A DNA stretch of 64,000 nucleotides from Xylogone sp. PMI_703 (taxonomy: Eukaryota; Ascomycota; Leotiomycetes). The translations under genes were made by a program, and so were the position numbers. The stretch's first letter is position 1; every line of letters starts with the position of its first letter. Location: the NCBI GenBank assembly GCA_021399445.1, contig JAJTUQ010000005.1, forward strand, positions 992,001 through 1,056,000, read 5' to 3'. The notes under the pieces were generated by a model that was not told the origin of the DNA, made no database searches, and worked only from the letters and a program-made list of their open reading frames with translations. Of the stretch, positions 53,516 to 64,000 are shown piece by piece.

Positions 53516-55315
53516 TTAACGAAGAGAGAATCCCTTCCTCTTGCCCTTCTCCTCTAGGGGCCTTCCACTTTCGAGTCTTGCCTTCTTCTCTTCTAACTCC
53601 ATACGTTGGCGTTCGAGCTGTTCCTTCATCTCGCGATGGCGGGCGTACAACTCTTCTTCGCTCTGCTTCAATTTGCTCTCCTTTTCGGATACCTTCTGTT
53701 GGAACACCATCTTCATTTCGGCCTCCATCTTGGCGAGCTTCTGCTCGTGCAGGGTGCGCTCCTCCTCCTGCTTGACAGCTGGGTTGACCTCCTTGAAGAC
53801 ACTTGGATCCTGAGCAACACCCATGGCGGTGAGCTTCTCGGATCTGTAGTTTTCGTACAGGAAGTTGTTGGTGTGCTCCTTCAGCTCCTCCATGTGTGTT
53901 CGGATGAGCATCTGTCGTAGCTTAACGAAATCGCAGTGCTCCTCGTTGTCTACCTCGATGATGCCCCAAGGATAGCTACGTCCTCGTACTTTGCGGCCAT
54001 CAGCGCTGGTGACTTCAGAGTTGGCACCGACAACAGCGAATGGGACCTTGGACATGATCTCGTTGTTCTCTGCGATGGTCTCATCATCATCGAGTTCATA
54101 GCGAGGGCCCTCGAAGATCTGGATTGAGTGGTACTTGATGTCCGCAAGGATCTATTCAAAGTTAGCGTAATTAATAGAAAGCTAGAATCAGTTAAACATA
54201 CCCTGGACTTGAAAGCCAAGATCTCGTCATCGGTCATAGTATCGGCCTTTGCGATGACAGGGATCAAGTTGACCTTGGTATGCAGTCGGCGCATAACCTC
54301 AATGTCTAGGGGCTTCAAGGAGTGGCCGGTGGGTTGAATGAAGTAAACGCAAGCATGAATTCTGTTATCCACAATATTCATCCGGTTGACCTTGTTCTCG
54401 GCATCCAAGTAAGCATCAAAACGCTGTTCGATATTATCGACGATTGGTCGCCATGATTCATCATTGTTAACAAAATCGCCAAAACCAGGGGTATCAACAA
54501 CAGTCAAACGTAAACGAACGCCGTTCTCCTCAATATCAGCGCTGATGGATTGGATAGAAACAGTTTTTGGGATGATGTCGAGGCTGGGTCCCTTGCGTTC
54601 CTTAGGAGGATATAGAGAAGTGTTGAACAGTGTGTTCACCAGGGTAGACTTGCCCAAGCCAGATTCACCTAAGATGACGGATTAGCCCACGCAAAAAGCA
54701 GGAGACAGTCAAACTATGAGCCCTAAACTTACCAACAACCATAACATTAAAGTTAAATCCCTTGCGGACACTCTTGCGGTGCCACTGATTTGGCAGGTTT
54801 GCAAAACCAACGTAGCCGGTCAACTTTCGTCGGACGATGTTGGTCATATCGTTGGCCTGTTGAGCAGCAGCCTTGGGGTTGCTCGAGCTCACACTTTGGG
54901 GGATCTCCTGAGGGGGAGGCGTGGCCGTAGCAGCTTTGCCATTGGGGATAGATGGTGCAGACCCCCGCGGGGTGACTACCGTACCATTTGAAGCTATAGA
55001 TAAGGATTCGTTAGCCCATACTTCAGCAGCAGTCATCGGTTTCCGAAGGGCCGGGTGAGTGTTCTGCATATCCAGGAACTCCTGAGACAGTGGAAGGGAA
55101 TGTGTTGAAGCTGCCGAGATTGGAGAGGCCTCCACGTCAAGCATGCTCCGGTATTTGGAGCTTTGGAGAGCAGCACCACCCTTTTGTTGGCGAAGCAAGC
55201 TTGCCGAATATTGAGACCCCATCTTCTCTAGATCTAGCGGTGCAATCGGTGGTAGCGGAGAGAGTCGAGATGCAGCTGACGGCACAGCAGAGGCTCCGTT
55301 GAAGTTTGCAGCCAT
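53516..55315 (-). CDS. Septin, Cdc3/AspB type
   Basis: Three exons on the minus strand: 55315-54733, 54668-54202 and 54151-53516; 561 aa. A ~170-residue Ser/Ala/Pro-rich N-terminal extension precedes the polybasic start of the septin fold ([20 protein letters not shown]). The GTPase motifs are intact: G1 GESGLGKST (assembled across intron 1), G3 DTPGFGD and G4 AKAD. The septin unique element ends near [14 protein letters not shown]. The C-terminal ~120 residues form a coiled coil ([18 protein letters not shown] and following). The long N-terminus and [11 protein letters not shown] segment point to the Cdc3/AspB group. Septins polymerise into hetero-oligomeric filaments at septa, hyphal tips and infection structures. 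The leader upstream is long. Confidence 0.93.
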
Positions 55316-57732
55316 GTTGTGTTGTGTTGAGATGTAACGGTTATTAGATTACCTGACCGCAACAAGAAACACCGCGAAGGTATTGACTTCATCGGGCGGT
55401 AGAAATAATAACAGCCTCTTCCCGCCGGTCCAATCGAATGCCTGCTGACAGGCGAGAATAATTCTGGGGCGTTTGGTGCAGCACGATTCCGATTCATACG
55501 TGGCTTGCCAGGCTAGTTGCAGGACATCGCATGTATTACCGATTCCAAATGCAAGCTGTTCTCGCGGGGGAAAACAGAGTGATGCAGGTCCAGAGTGCTC
55601 TTCATTCTTCCGCCCTTGCCCCATTGTTTCTCGAAGCTCCTTTCGAATACTCGTCGTGCCCGGCCCAGAAGGAAAAAAAAGTAGTTTTTTGCTTACCCAT
55701 TGTGTATCAAGAAGTTGATGTCGAGCGAGATCGGGGAGCGAGGTTCGAGAACGGGTACGCGGAGGGAAAGCTGTACAGTAGACAAAAACAGATACGAATT
55801 AGCCCCTTGTTGCACAGAATCACGAGAACAGTTGCTTTGACGATGATGAGAGGGTGGGAAGGTGTGCGGAGAGAGTGCATAATACGAGAGTGGAATTGGC
55901 GCACCAACCAGGAATTTGGCGTCGATCAGGATACCGGACGCGTCTTCCCACGAAAAAGAAGCAGAACTGAGCGATGGACGGATGCGGTAAGAAGGTATTG
56001 ACCGGCGAAAATAAAAACAAAAAAAGGATGAAGTCGATCTCACTGTCCAGCGGCAGATAGCAAGGTCAGTGGAGATGTCGCTGAAGGGAAAGAGGTGATG
56101 ATGGGTGATGGAGAAAAAAAGAGGTGGTTTGGGTTGACTCGATGGACGTGCCCTTTTTTTCCCAGAGGTGTAAAAGGGGGTTTCTAGGGAAAAGTGCACG
56201 GGGTGGAGACAGGGATGCTCGATGCGGACAATCTCAGCAAAGAAAGGCAGCACAGCGGCGCCCCTTTGGAATTGGCGGAGTGGATCTCTTGCTCTGGTCG
56301 AGAAACGGAGAGAGAGTGTGTGAAGGAGGGATAAAAATGGCAGAAATCAAAAGAAGCAAAACGTACCTCTTGTCTGTAAAAACCAGAGGGAAGGATCAAA
56401 TCCGAGAAAAATTATAAACAAAAGGGGGTTTGGGGGAGCTACCAGCGAACGAGAGTAGTGAAGGGAATGAAGAAGGTAGAAAGGATGGATGGAAGGAGGA
56501 TGGATTCTGGGAAGGAGAAAATAATCATCTAATAATTTAGGGGGCCTATTTCTTTCCCAGAGCAAGAAGGGCAGCAGCGCGCAAGTAATAATCAGTCAAT
56601 GCCCAGCGATCCCCTTCCTGGCTCCCAAAAAAGGCGCCATCCACAGCCAGGAAAGGGGAAACGGACCCATCTCGGTTGCGGGTTGGCGCGTCACGTGATC
56701 CGCCGCATTTCTAGCCCGGCCCTGGTGCCAGAGATGAACTGCCGGCTGCCTGTCCGCTGATTGGCCGGCCGGAATTCAGGGGTACGCCGGCCAGGAACAG
56801 GCCAGCTTAGCTTTGCCCAGCCGGTGGGCTCAGGAGCTGGGAGCAAGCAAAGCTGGAGAGGTGCAGGGTTCGCTGGAGAGTTCGAGATGCCCTCAACGGC
56901 TGTGCGGGTTGTTTATTGGCTACTGGCTGTGATCTATTGTGCTCGCGGTTGCAGTGGCCTACAGGATCGTATAGTAAAAGCGGCAGCAAGCTGCATCGCG
57001 TTTCTGACACCTTCTGTCCTTTCGTTGCTTCGTATCATTTCCAAGGGTTCACAAGCATCCGGTACTGCGGACCCACCCCGCTCACCCTATTCGCGGATGA
57101 AGAATAAGATCACGTGATTGCCATCCTCGTTTCACGTTGAGATTGAGTCCACGTATCGAGCCGGCCAGAAGGGTGTGCCAGCTCTTCATTGGGTCCTGGA
57201 GCTGCAGGGTCGTCCACGACGGAGATAACTTGCTGATGACTTGGGGAATACGGTCGGCCTCTGAAACACCAGGGTAGGTCTGAAAGCTCATCAGATCGCC
57301 TCCGACGTTGAGATTTAAGATTGGGGCGTGCTAAGCTACTGCCAATGATCTGCGTGGGAGAAATTTGAGGCTTGAAATTATCCTCCTGCTTAGCTTTCAT
57401 AGCTGCACGTGAGCTCACACTATGCAATCTAATGAGCAAGTAATGCCAGTAAGGGATCTATTCATAGTATTAATACATCTAGCAAAATCTATTAAAACAG
57501 TAACTTCATCATTATAAGCTATTTTCCATAGCAGAATTCATCGCTAGACAAAAGAAACGCCTCTATAAAAACTCGCTTCCCAATGCAGTTGAGTCATCAC
57601 TAACACGAGATGATCATAAATCATTAACCCAGCCCAAAAGTCCGCAGTTAACCGCCGAGCCGCAGACAGTCCAGATCCATAAACCCATAACCAATAACAA
57701 ATGAACCAAGTATAATTTTGTAGCAATCCAGT
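55316..57732. other. Intergenic, 2.4 kb, long septin upstream region
   Basis: No gene can be supported. The left half is likely leader or promoter of the septin gene. The right part includes a GC-rich patch with CCGGCC-type inverted words (56755-56795) and CACGTGAT-type words (56693-56700, and ATCACGTG at 57110-57117). A 76-codon frame from an ATG at 56887 begins with a signal-like segment but is not convincing. Confidence 0.45.
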
Positions 57733-59541
57733 TTAGGCGATGGCAAACTTCGAACGAGCTCTCAGCTTCGCACCATAGATCCAAAGTAGGAAGATACCGA
57801 TAATGCCAATAACACTCAGGCCGCCAAGTAAGCTGACACCCCTAGCAACGCCGAGGTTAAGGAACAATGGGCGAGCGAACAAGATGGAGCCGCAAGCTAG
57901 AGCGCTTCTGAGGAAGTCGTTGCCGGCGAAGAGGGAGGCAGCGTACTGGGGATATGACAGAGGAACGTAAACAAAGATACACTGCATGACTATGAACACG
58001 CTGGCGCCGTAGATGGTGATGCCAATAGTAGGTGCAATCCAGTGAATAGATTCTCGTGCTGTCCAGCCAAAGAGGAAGAGACCAACGGTGGGGCCAAAGC
58101 AAGCAAACAAGGCGGGAACGAGCCTCGACTCTTGAGCACGAAGACCATTCTTCATGATATCTGGGATCAGATACCACTGTAGGTAAGCACAGTAAATGGC
58201 AACACCGATGAGACAAGCAACCAAGATACAGGTGAACACAACACCAATCATACCGAGGGAGAAGCCGTAGTAGACTGGGTAGACCAAAGGAAAAACTTCA
58301 AAGAAAGAATAATATATCCCATAAATAATGGCAGTGTAGATGTTAACGAATGCAATTGCAGGGTCCTTGATGGTGATTTCGATCGGCTTGATGATGGCAT
58401 CTACCAAGATTCTCGAAGGCTTGAGGTTCTTCTGATCGATCTCAGACTGGGACATGAGTCTCTTGTCACCAGTAAGCTTTCGGAGACGTTGGGCACGGCG
58501 AAGGAGCAAGTTTGGGGTAGAAGTCTCGGGCAGAAGCAGGAACATGACCAGGAAGACTGGTCCGGCGGCCCATAAAATTTCCCATAAACTCCACCTCCAG
58601 CCCTTTGCTGTAACCGCGAAGCCAGAAAGAAGTGGCCCAAGAGCAGGTCCGCAGTAGGCTGCTGAGACCCAGGAAACTAGAGCAAATGGCAGGTAGAGAA
58701 GGCTGTACATATCTTGCATTGTTGCAGCGCCAATTGCTAGACATGGGGAGCCAAAGAATCCCTGAAGGAAGCGGAGAACAAGCAGACCGGCAAAGTTGTC
58801 AACCAGGGCGGTTGGCAGAGAGAGAATTGTGAAGAGTGCCATAGTCACTGCGTAGACTGGAGATCGACCGATGATTGGGATCTCAGAGAGAGGAGCCCAG
58901 AGAAGGGGACCCATTCCGTAGGCCAGGACATAGAGTGAGAGAGGTAGTGAAGCATCCAGAGGCGTAACACCGAACTTCGCGATGACACCTTCTTCGCTAG
59001 ATGTGTAGATGGCAGAGCCTGCATAGACGACAAATGTGTATATGCAGATGATCAACGAGACAACGAATCTTTTGCCATTCGACCAGTTCTGTGGATTCTC
59101 TGGATCATCGGTCTTGTACCAATCAACAAGGATATTTCCATCTGCCGTCTTTCTAGGAGCTAACGACCTAGATTTAGTTCGTGCAATAGCTAATTCGGCC
59201 TCAACCTCCAGACGCTCTTCGGTATATGGTGTAGTCTCTAAACGGCTTCGTGTTCGAGTGACTGATCCCGACTCTAAATCGTCTCGCTGAGGGTCAAGCT
59301 TCTCGGTATCCACCTTCTCCAAGTCGTTGGGCTCGGCAGTGGTCTCGCTCGATCCACTGCTAGATAGGCCTCGAACGTGCCGAGGTCGATGATGTTCCTC
59401 CTTTTCGGATGAATTCAGGACGGTGTTCCATTCATCAGGGAGTTCAAAGCCGGGCTTCTCTTCTGGGTATAATAATATTCTGTTTCTGGTGATGTATCTA
59501 AGGAGCTGGCCCAAAGGGGCATCTCTGATGAGGTCCGCCAT
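57733..59541 (-). CDS. MFS drug:H+ antiporter, FLR1-like (DHA1)
   Basis: Single exon, 602 aa. A ~140-residue acidic/Ser-rich cytosolic N-terminus starts MADLIRDAPLGQLLRYITRN, which is characteristic of the fungal FLR1/caf5-type exporters. WYKTDDPENPQNWSNGKRFV then leads into 12 predicted helices. The loop between helices 2 and 3 (GMGPLLWAPLSEIPIIGRSP) and the 5th helix motif (ALGPLLSGF) fit the DHA1 drug:H+ antiporter subfamily. Such pumps export fungicides, azoles, cycloheximide or plant compounds with proton import at the plasma membrane. The exact substrate range is not readable from sequence. Confidence 0.92.
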   Translation of the reverse strand: MADLIRDAPLGQLLRYITRNRILLYPEEKPGFELPDEWNTVLNSSEKEEHHRPRHVRGLSSSGSSETTAEPNDLEKVDTEKLDPQRDDLESGSVTRTRSRLETTPYTEERLEVEAELAIARTKSRSLAPRKTADGNILVDWYKTDDPENPQNWSNGKRFVVSLIICIYTFVVYAGSAIYTSSEEGVIAKFGVTPLDASLPLSLYVLAYGMGPLLWAPLSEIPIIGRSPVYAVTMALFTILSLPTALVDNFAGLLVLRFLQGFFGSPCLAIGAATMQDMYSLLYLPFALVSWVSAAYCGPALGPLLSGFAVTAKGWRWSLWEILWAAGPVFLVMFLLLPETSTPNLLLRRAQRLRKLTGDKRLMSQSEIDQKNLKPSRILVDAIIKPIEITIKDPAIAFVNIYTAIIYGIYYSFFEVFPLVYPVYYGFSLGMIGVVFTCILVACLIGVAIYCAYLQWYLIPDIMKNGLRAQESRLVPALFACFGPTVGLFLFGWTARESIHWIAPTIGITIYGASVFIVMQCIFVYVPLSYPQYAASLFAGNDFLRSALACGSILFARPLFLNLGVARGVSLLGGLSVIGIIGIFLLWIYGAKLRARSKFAIA

Positions 59542-61159
59542 TGGTAGTGACCAGGCTAGGACAATTTAAGTACTCTAATTAAGGTTGTATGAAGAGATGA
59601 AGTGTACCAAGAAAGGAGTAATGGAGGATGTTTGATAAGATCAAGAGAGTAAATAGGGAACTCCAGGAAGTGAAGTACTTGAGTACTCTAGAGGAGATGT
59701 CTTGAGCTGATGATGAGAATGGAAATCGACTTACTCAGGAGAGGAGTAGGATATATGTACTTCACCTTCAACTCTATGCTAACCTACCTGTGGACTCTGT
59801 CATCCATGGAGATAACCACTATCATTCTCAGCCTAACAGCACGGATGGACTAAGCATTCGCAATTAGCAACGGAGAATAGTTGGTAAAGACCGTGAGTAA
59901 GCAAGCCTTCTACGGGAAGCATTAGCCTTCCACCACAGTGATGGCCAGACAGCGTAATGGACTTCTTGGCAAGCCATGTGCAAAACCTTCGAAAGAGATG
60001 GAGCTTAGGCACGGGGCATCTTTCCTCCATGTCGCTTGTCGGAGATCTGAAATCTCGATTAGTGAGATGCGCAGGTTTGATTTGATTAGATTCAGATTTT
60101 GCTAGGTTGGCTGGTTAGTAAACTAATAAGACGTTAGCATGCAAGAGGCTACCGGTATGACTGGATCCGCCACCATAAGTCCGACAGAGAAGAGAGTGCT
60201 GTGTTGTGGGCGCACTGCAAAGCAGCTGATTAATCGAGCCTGGGTGGACGATAATTAGTGGAGTTTAGCGCGTAGTAAAGTCCCTTCAGTGTTGATGACA
60301 TCACCGTGGACTTTACGCCCGAACGTAAAACCTTAATTTTTGCCTCTTTTGGCAAAAGGGCAAAACGCCATCTACGACTGCTCAGATAGATTTGAAATCG
60401 CAATGCTGAACTCTTCGTCTATCTCCTACTGATGATTCGATATGCTTCGATATATCCAATCATGCAAAGCGGTTTGATCTTTGCTTCACTACTTGCCCTT
60501 CTGTCTTTCATGAAACCCTCTCGAGCCTCCGGATTCCTTAGTTGCTGTAAGATTGCCACCTCAAAAGATTACGCTAAATGGAGAATAGTTCCGCGGCAAT
60601 GACTGGACGCGTTGTTGATGACTCTACTGTACCCGGGCTTCCCCATGGCGTGATGAGATCTTATACAGTAATAGGCCGTTGTGGATTGCGGATTATGGAC
60701 TATGGACTTTTATAAAAGCCCGTCTGTAGTAAGGCAACAGCTTATATTAGAAGATAAGCATACTCTGCTGGCACTGTTGGACTTAGTTGACAGCGGCTTC
60801 CATTATCATTGGCTCATTTCGACAGCACAGCCAATGGAGTGGAGCTTTGCGATTACTCAACAGAGCTTTGTCTAGACTCTTGATATTTATATCACACAGT
60901 ATTCCGCCGCGTAACTTATACGCACACACAATCTACCTTATGTAATTATTGATCAAATTCCGTGGATATAGCTTGATTATCGTCCCAACTTCTTATGTCC
61001 ATGGATATACAAATACTGTTGAGGCTCTGATCCGCTCCATTCCATCAGCATTACCCAGACAAAATCCTATCAAACCTAAACAAGCATAGACCACTCAACG
61101 TCCATCACGTACAGATATGCATTGCCCATATATTGACACTAAATCCTTGCGCGGACACC
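59542..61159. promoter_or_regulatory. MFS transporter upstream region, 1.6 kb
   Basis: Long non-coding tract between the MFS start and the end of the cupin gene. At 60312-60357 two adjacent inverted repeats occur (TTTACG...CGTAAA, then TTTTGCC...GGCAAAA, with another GGGCAAAA behind). A regulated exporter could well have remote operators here. No gene is visible. Confidence 0.45.
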
Positions 61160-61672
61160 TTACTTCCCGGCAATAGCTGCCTCCAGTATCTTCCCGTCTT
61201 CACGCTTAACCTTCTCAGCAGCCAGCATGATGCAAAGCACTCTGCACCACTCGTTTGACTTATTAATCCAAGCATGCATCGTGCCCCTCTGCACAATATA
61301 ATCCCCCTCCTTCAGCACAACTTCCTCCCCTCCATCCAACTTCAACACTATTTCCCCCTTTAGGATAACGCAGTAGTCCAAGCTGACCGTTCGATGCATT
61401 GGAGAGGCACCGCCGGGCGCGATGTCGGTCGTGCAGAACACGGCACCCTTCTCTGGGGGTCGAGGAATACCCGCTAGTGCTGAGGATGGAAGTGGAGAGG
61501 TATTGGAAGCCGGTACGGCAGGAGCTATGTGTGCCGTTGTGAAAACAGATGTACCCGGCCCGAAGGGCTGAGAGAAAGGAAGAATACTGTCGCTACCAAT
61601 GATGGAAGTTCCGGCGGAGTCATGAGATGTGATAACAGCTCGTGGAGCAGGGACGGTAGTTGTACCAGACAT
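61160..61672 (-). CDS. Small cupin-fold protein
   Basis: Single exon, 170 aa from the ATG at 61672. The double-stranded beta-helix cupin core is seen at residues ~85-150: MHRTVSLDYCVILKGEIVLK, then DGGEEVVLKEGDYIVQRGTM with HAWINKSNEWCR. This gives metal ligands of the type H(RTVSLD)Y and a later His in GTMHAW; a full HxH-E-H set is not evident, so metal use is uncertain. The family (cupin_2) includes small oxidases, isomerases and secondary-metabolism accessory proteins. No signal peptide. The function is not specified by sequence. Confidence 0.85.
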   Translation of the reverse strand: MSGTTTVPAPRAVITSHDSAGTSIIGSDSILPFSQPFGPGTSVFTTAHIAPAVPASNTSPLPSSALAGIPRPPEKGAVFCTTDIAPGGASPMHRTVSLDYCVILKGEIVLKLDGGEEVVLKEGDYIVQRGTMHAWINKSNEWCRVLCIMLAAEKVKREDGKILEAAIAGK

Positions 61673-62876
61673 GTCTAGAGGTGCTTCGAGATTTTGATAT
61701 CGAAATAAGAAACAGCTGAGATGAAAAGCTAGAGGTAGGATTCGAATGCAATGCACGGATGGGTTTAGAAGATTCAAGTTGCTGAATTATGATATTCGAA
61801 AGAAAAACGGAGAAAGAGTCGTCGATACTTATCTCAACTCACCATCATAGACGCATTCATTCATTCATTCAGCCATGCTCTTCTGTTCGGGGCTCCCACC
61901 GACAAAACCGCGAGACCTGAAATCGAGCGGCCTCAGCACCGAGATGCATTTTTATCTCTTCTCGAAAAACTATCTGCCCCTGGAGAAGGATCAATTAATA
62001 TGACTCGCATGCGAGTAGCCTTGCATTAGGCTACATATCAAAAGATGCAGGGTCCTTGGTGCAATCTATTAGAGCTCTGTTGGGGAGTGGGATGAAAATC
62101 GGTAAGGCTGAAAGGGTTCTTGAGCGGAAAAGCTCGGGCGCGGGTCCGTTAACTCCACAACTAACAGCCTCTCCTAAACGCCGGGGAGTTTATTTTCGCT
62201 GCTGATGACGACGTCACCAGCAGACAACCGCCCGAGGTTAGCCGGGGGGTTGGAAATTCACATGTTTCATTGATGCGGCGTATTGCAAACAGAAGAGGTT
62301 ACAAGCTACACCACCGCCATATGAATTGTAATCAGTAGAGTACTCATTTTATGCATATTCGTAAAATGTAGATTCCGGAATTGGTTCTTTGGATAAATCT
62401 ATTTACTGGATCTCCTAGTAAAAGGAGCCATGGATGTAGAGACCTGACGGTCTCACAATGTTGGGAGGCATCACAATTGTTGCATGACAAACAATATTAT
62501 CTTTCATGATCTTCTATTATTGTGCTACTTAGAAGGATGGGAATCGATCAATCCGCAAAGGCAGCAAAAACGGAGAAAACTCATAAAGGCATACAGTTAC
62601 GACCCTGCGCAAGCCCTCACTCCTCACCAAACAACACTCAGACATCAGACATCGGAAGGACACCCCACGCCGAAATGCATTACCATCAAGCATAGCTTTT
62701 TCCTTCAATAATAAGTCCTACTACATAACTATTCAAGCTTTTACCCCTTGCCGTCATCTTCATCTCTTGTCATAACACTCCGTATTGGCTGAAGCTGTCC
62801 GATCCGTGGTTCACCTACACATCAAGGAAGCCTCATACCCTAGGCATCTGCGAATGGCCACAGTATTTGCATCTGC
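61673..62876. other. Intergenic, cupin promoter and POM33 3' flank
   Basis: 1.2 kb without a supported gene. It holds a 25-bp near-palindrome at 62199-62223. A short frame at 62484-62711 is not convincing. Confidence 0.5.
62199..62223. promoter_or_regulatory. 25-bp palindrome with CRE-like half sites
   Basis: The arms CTGCTG and CAGCAG flank a core TGACG-A-CGTCA, giving dyad symmetry with 11 of 12 positions paired. TGACG half sites are typical for bZIP (CREB/ATF) factors. The site lies about 530 bp upstream of the cupin start. Binding is an inference. Confidence 0.45.
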
Positions 62877-64000
62877 TTATGATGTCTTCTTAGGAGCTGC
62901 TGCACCTCCGGCGTATTTGCTGATGTTGGTAAGATCATGGAATGATCTTGCAGCGTTCTTAATATTGTCCCAGATCTGTCTTACGGCAGGAGACTGGGCA
63001 CCGACAATTGCATCGACTCTAGCCTCGAAGTTCTTGAACTGAACTTGAACAAACGTGCTTTGCGCGAAACGGGCACGGAGAAAAGCGGTGTAAAGAACGA
63101 TGAGGATCCATGAGCCTTTACGGAAGAGGATGACAGAGAGCAAAATTCTAATCCACAGCGCAATTTCAAGGCCTGCAACAAGTCCCATGGATGCATCGTA
63201 GTATTCCTTAACAAATCGACCGATTGTGTCTGCAGTTGGGTTTGGTTTGTAGGCAGGCTTTCCTGATGGAGAGGTGGCACCTGGACTAACTGGCTGGGGA
63301 GGCTGAATTGTTGGGATCAAGTTTGTACGAGTATATGTTGCCACGTGGAAGATAGAGTAAACGCCAAATGGGAGCATGGCCAGTGGATATTGAGGGGAAA
63401 AGAGCCAGACAAGGGCCATAGCTATTCATTTGTTTTTAAGGTCAGCAACCAGAAATTCTTCATATGCTAAAGTAGTAGTACGGTTGGATACTAACCAAGA
63501 TATTGAACATTTTCGTCCCCAATTATTGTGAATATGCCTCCTGGTGCTTTATTTCCGGCTCGAGCGCGAGCACGGAACGCCTTGTAGACGACGATGCCAT
63601 ACGTCACAGCAGCCGAGATAAACGCGGTTCGGTACGAAAACTGAGCCCATCCGGAGTAGTAGTTGAATGAGATATAGGATAAGGAATATCGGAAAATGCA
63701 GAATAGGAGGGTTAGATGCCTGTACAGTAAGATCAGTAAACTTGGCTATTACCCATATTTTATGACATGATATTGGTATACGTAGCCGCTAAAGCGAACA
63801 AGCTGGCTGTTGTGAATGATGATAACAGCTGAAGGGAGGGGAATGTGCAGAAATCTTCCAGAACGTAACTGATTGTTCCAACTTACCCGGCAAACCATGC
63901 AACTAGGAAGATTTGTTAGAATAGGCAGCTCTGCAGGAATGTTTCGAGTTTGCTTCTACTTACACTGAAGGGTTTGTGCTAATGCCATCAACCGTTGCGA
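62877..64000 (-). CDS. POM33/TMEM33 family nuclear-envelope membrane protein (partial)
   Basis: Minus-strand gene whose 5' part lies beyond the window. Exons visible: 64000-63964 (partial), 63902-63887 (16 nt), 63719-63496 and 63421-62877. The splices give AQTLQ-FAWFAG-HLTLLFCIFRYSLSYISFNY, then VQYL-AMALVWLFSPQYPLAML. Four membrane segments and the basic loop fit Pom33/Per33/Tts1 (TMEM33). Members shape ER tubules and help nuclear-pore distribution. The C-terminus ends KYAGGAAAPKKTS, an amphipathic and basic tail as in the family. The 16-nt microexon is needed to keep the frame. Confidence 0.88.

Noticed and set aside
56887..57117. Possible small secreted protein (signal-like MPSTAVRVVYWLLAVIYCA)
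   Set aside because: Short, no homology recognised, poor coding character after the hydrophobic start.
1..64000. CRISPR array, rRNA operon or prophage
   Set aside because: No regularly spaced repeats, rRNA or phage genes; the window is eukaryotic nuclear DNA.

Overview
This window is nuclear DNA of a filamentous ascomycete (Pezizomycotina). Gene content and style suggest Leotiomycetes, but that is an inference and no rDNA marker is present. The evidence is about 21 confidently recognised eukaryotic genes with many short GT-AG introns (46 to about 100 nt, often with CTAAC-type branch sites), long AT-rich or pyrimidine-rich intergenic stretches, no operons, and typical fungal single-copy genes. 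Exons were rebuilt by hand from splice signals and reading frame, so exon coordinates are given inside the entries.

Layout, left to right. 0-16 kb: snoRNP assembly factor NAF1 (+), a DUF3445/HDOD-like membrane-anchored protein (+), a NIPA-type magnesium transporter (-), a CENP-B/pogo-type DNA-binding protein without a nuclease domain (-), an Mpv17/Sym1 family protein (+) and the mitochondrial CDP-DAG synthase TAM41 (-). 16-28 kb holds cell-division and endocytosis genes: MAD1 (+), the survivin-like BIR1 (-), the F-BAR/muniscin SYP1 (-) and a CSK1-like kinase (+). 28-33 kb is the most unusual part: a 3.0 kb segment with a GIY-YIG-like nuclease gene and a tRNA-Leu(CAA) gene lies inside a tandemly duplicated 3' end of a PTEN-type phosphatase gene (-). 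33-46 kb: a cyclin-box protein (-), a cPLA2-like phospholipase with a probable mitochondrial leader (-), a degraded oxidoreductase relic, an MGT-type glycosyltransferase (+) and a type I membrane protein (-). 46-64 kb: LSM4 (+), a mitochondrial PPR protein (+), two small unrecognised genes (-), a CDC3/AspB-type septin (-), an FLR1-like MFS exporter (-), a small cupin (-) and the 3' part of a POM33/TMEM33 gene (-) cut by the window end.

The main discovery candidate is the tRNA-Leu(CAA) gene at 30629-30811 (minus). Besides the expected intron after position 37, it carries a second 64-nt insertion inside the anticodon stem. That insertion starts GTGAGT, has a perfect TACTAAC branch site 15 nt before its end, and finishes TTAG: the full anatomy of a spliceosomal intron in a Pol III gene. 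Removing both insertions gives a complete 82-nt cloverleaf with restored anticodon stem and CAA anticodon. The gene sits in the 3.0 kb segment that interrupts the duplicated PTEN end, next to the GIY-YIG gene.

Functionally the genes are ordinary dispersed fungal housekeeping genes. Several share themes (mitochondria: Mpv17, TAM41, PLA2-like, PPR; mitosis and cytokinesis: MAD1, BIR1, septin, cyclin), but nothing indicates co-regulation beyond divergent promoters such as SYP1/CSK1 and TAM41/MAD1.
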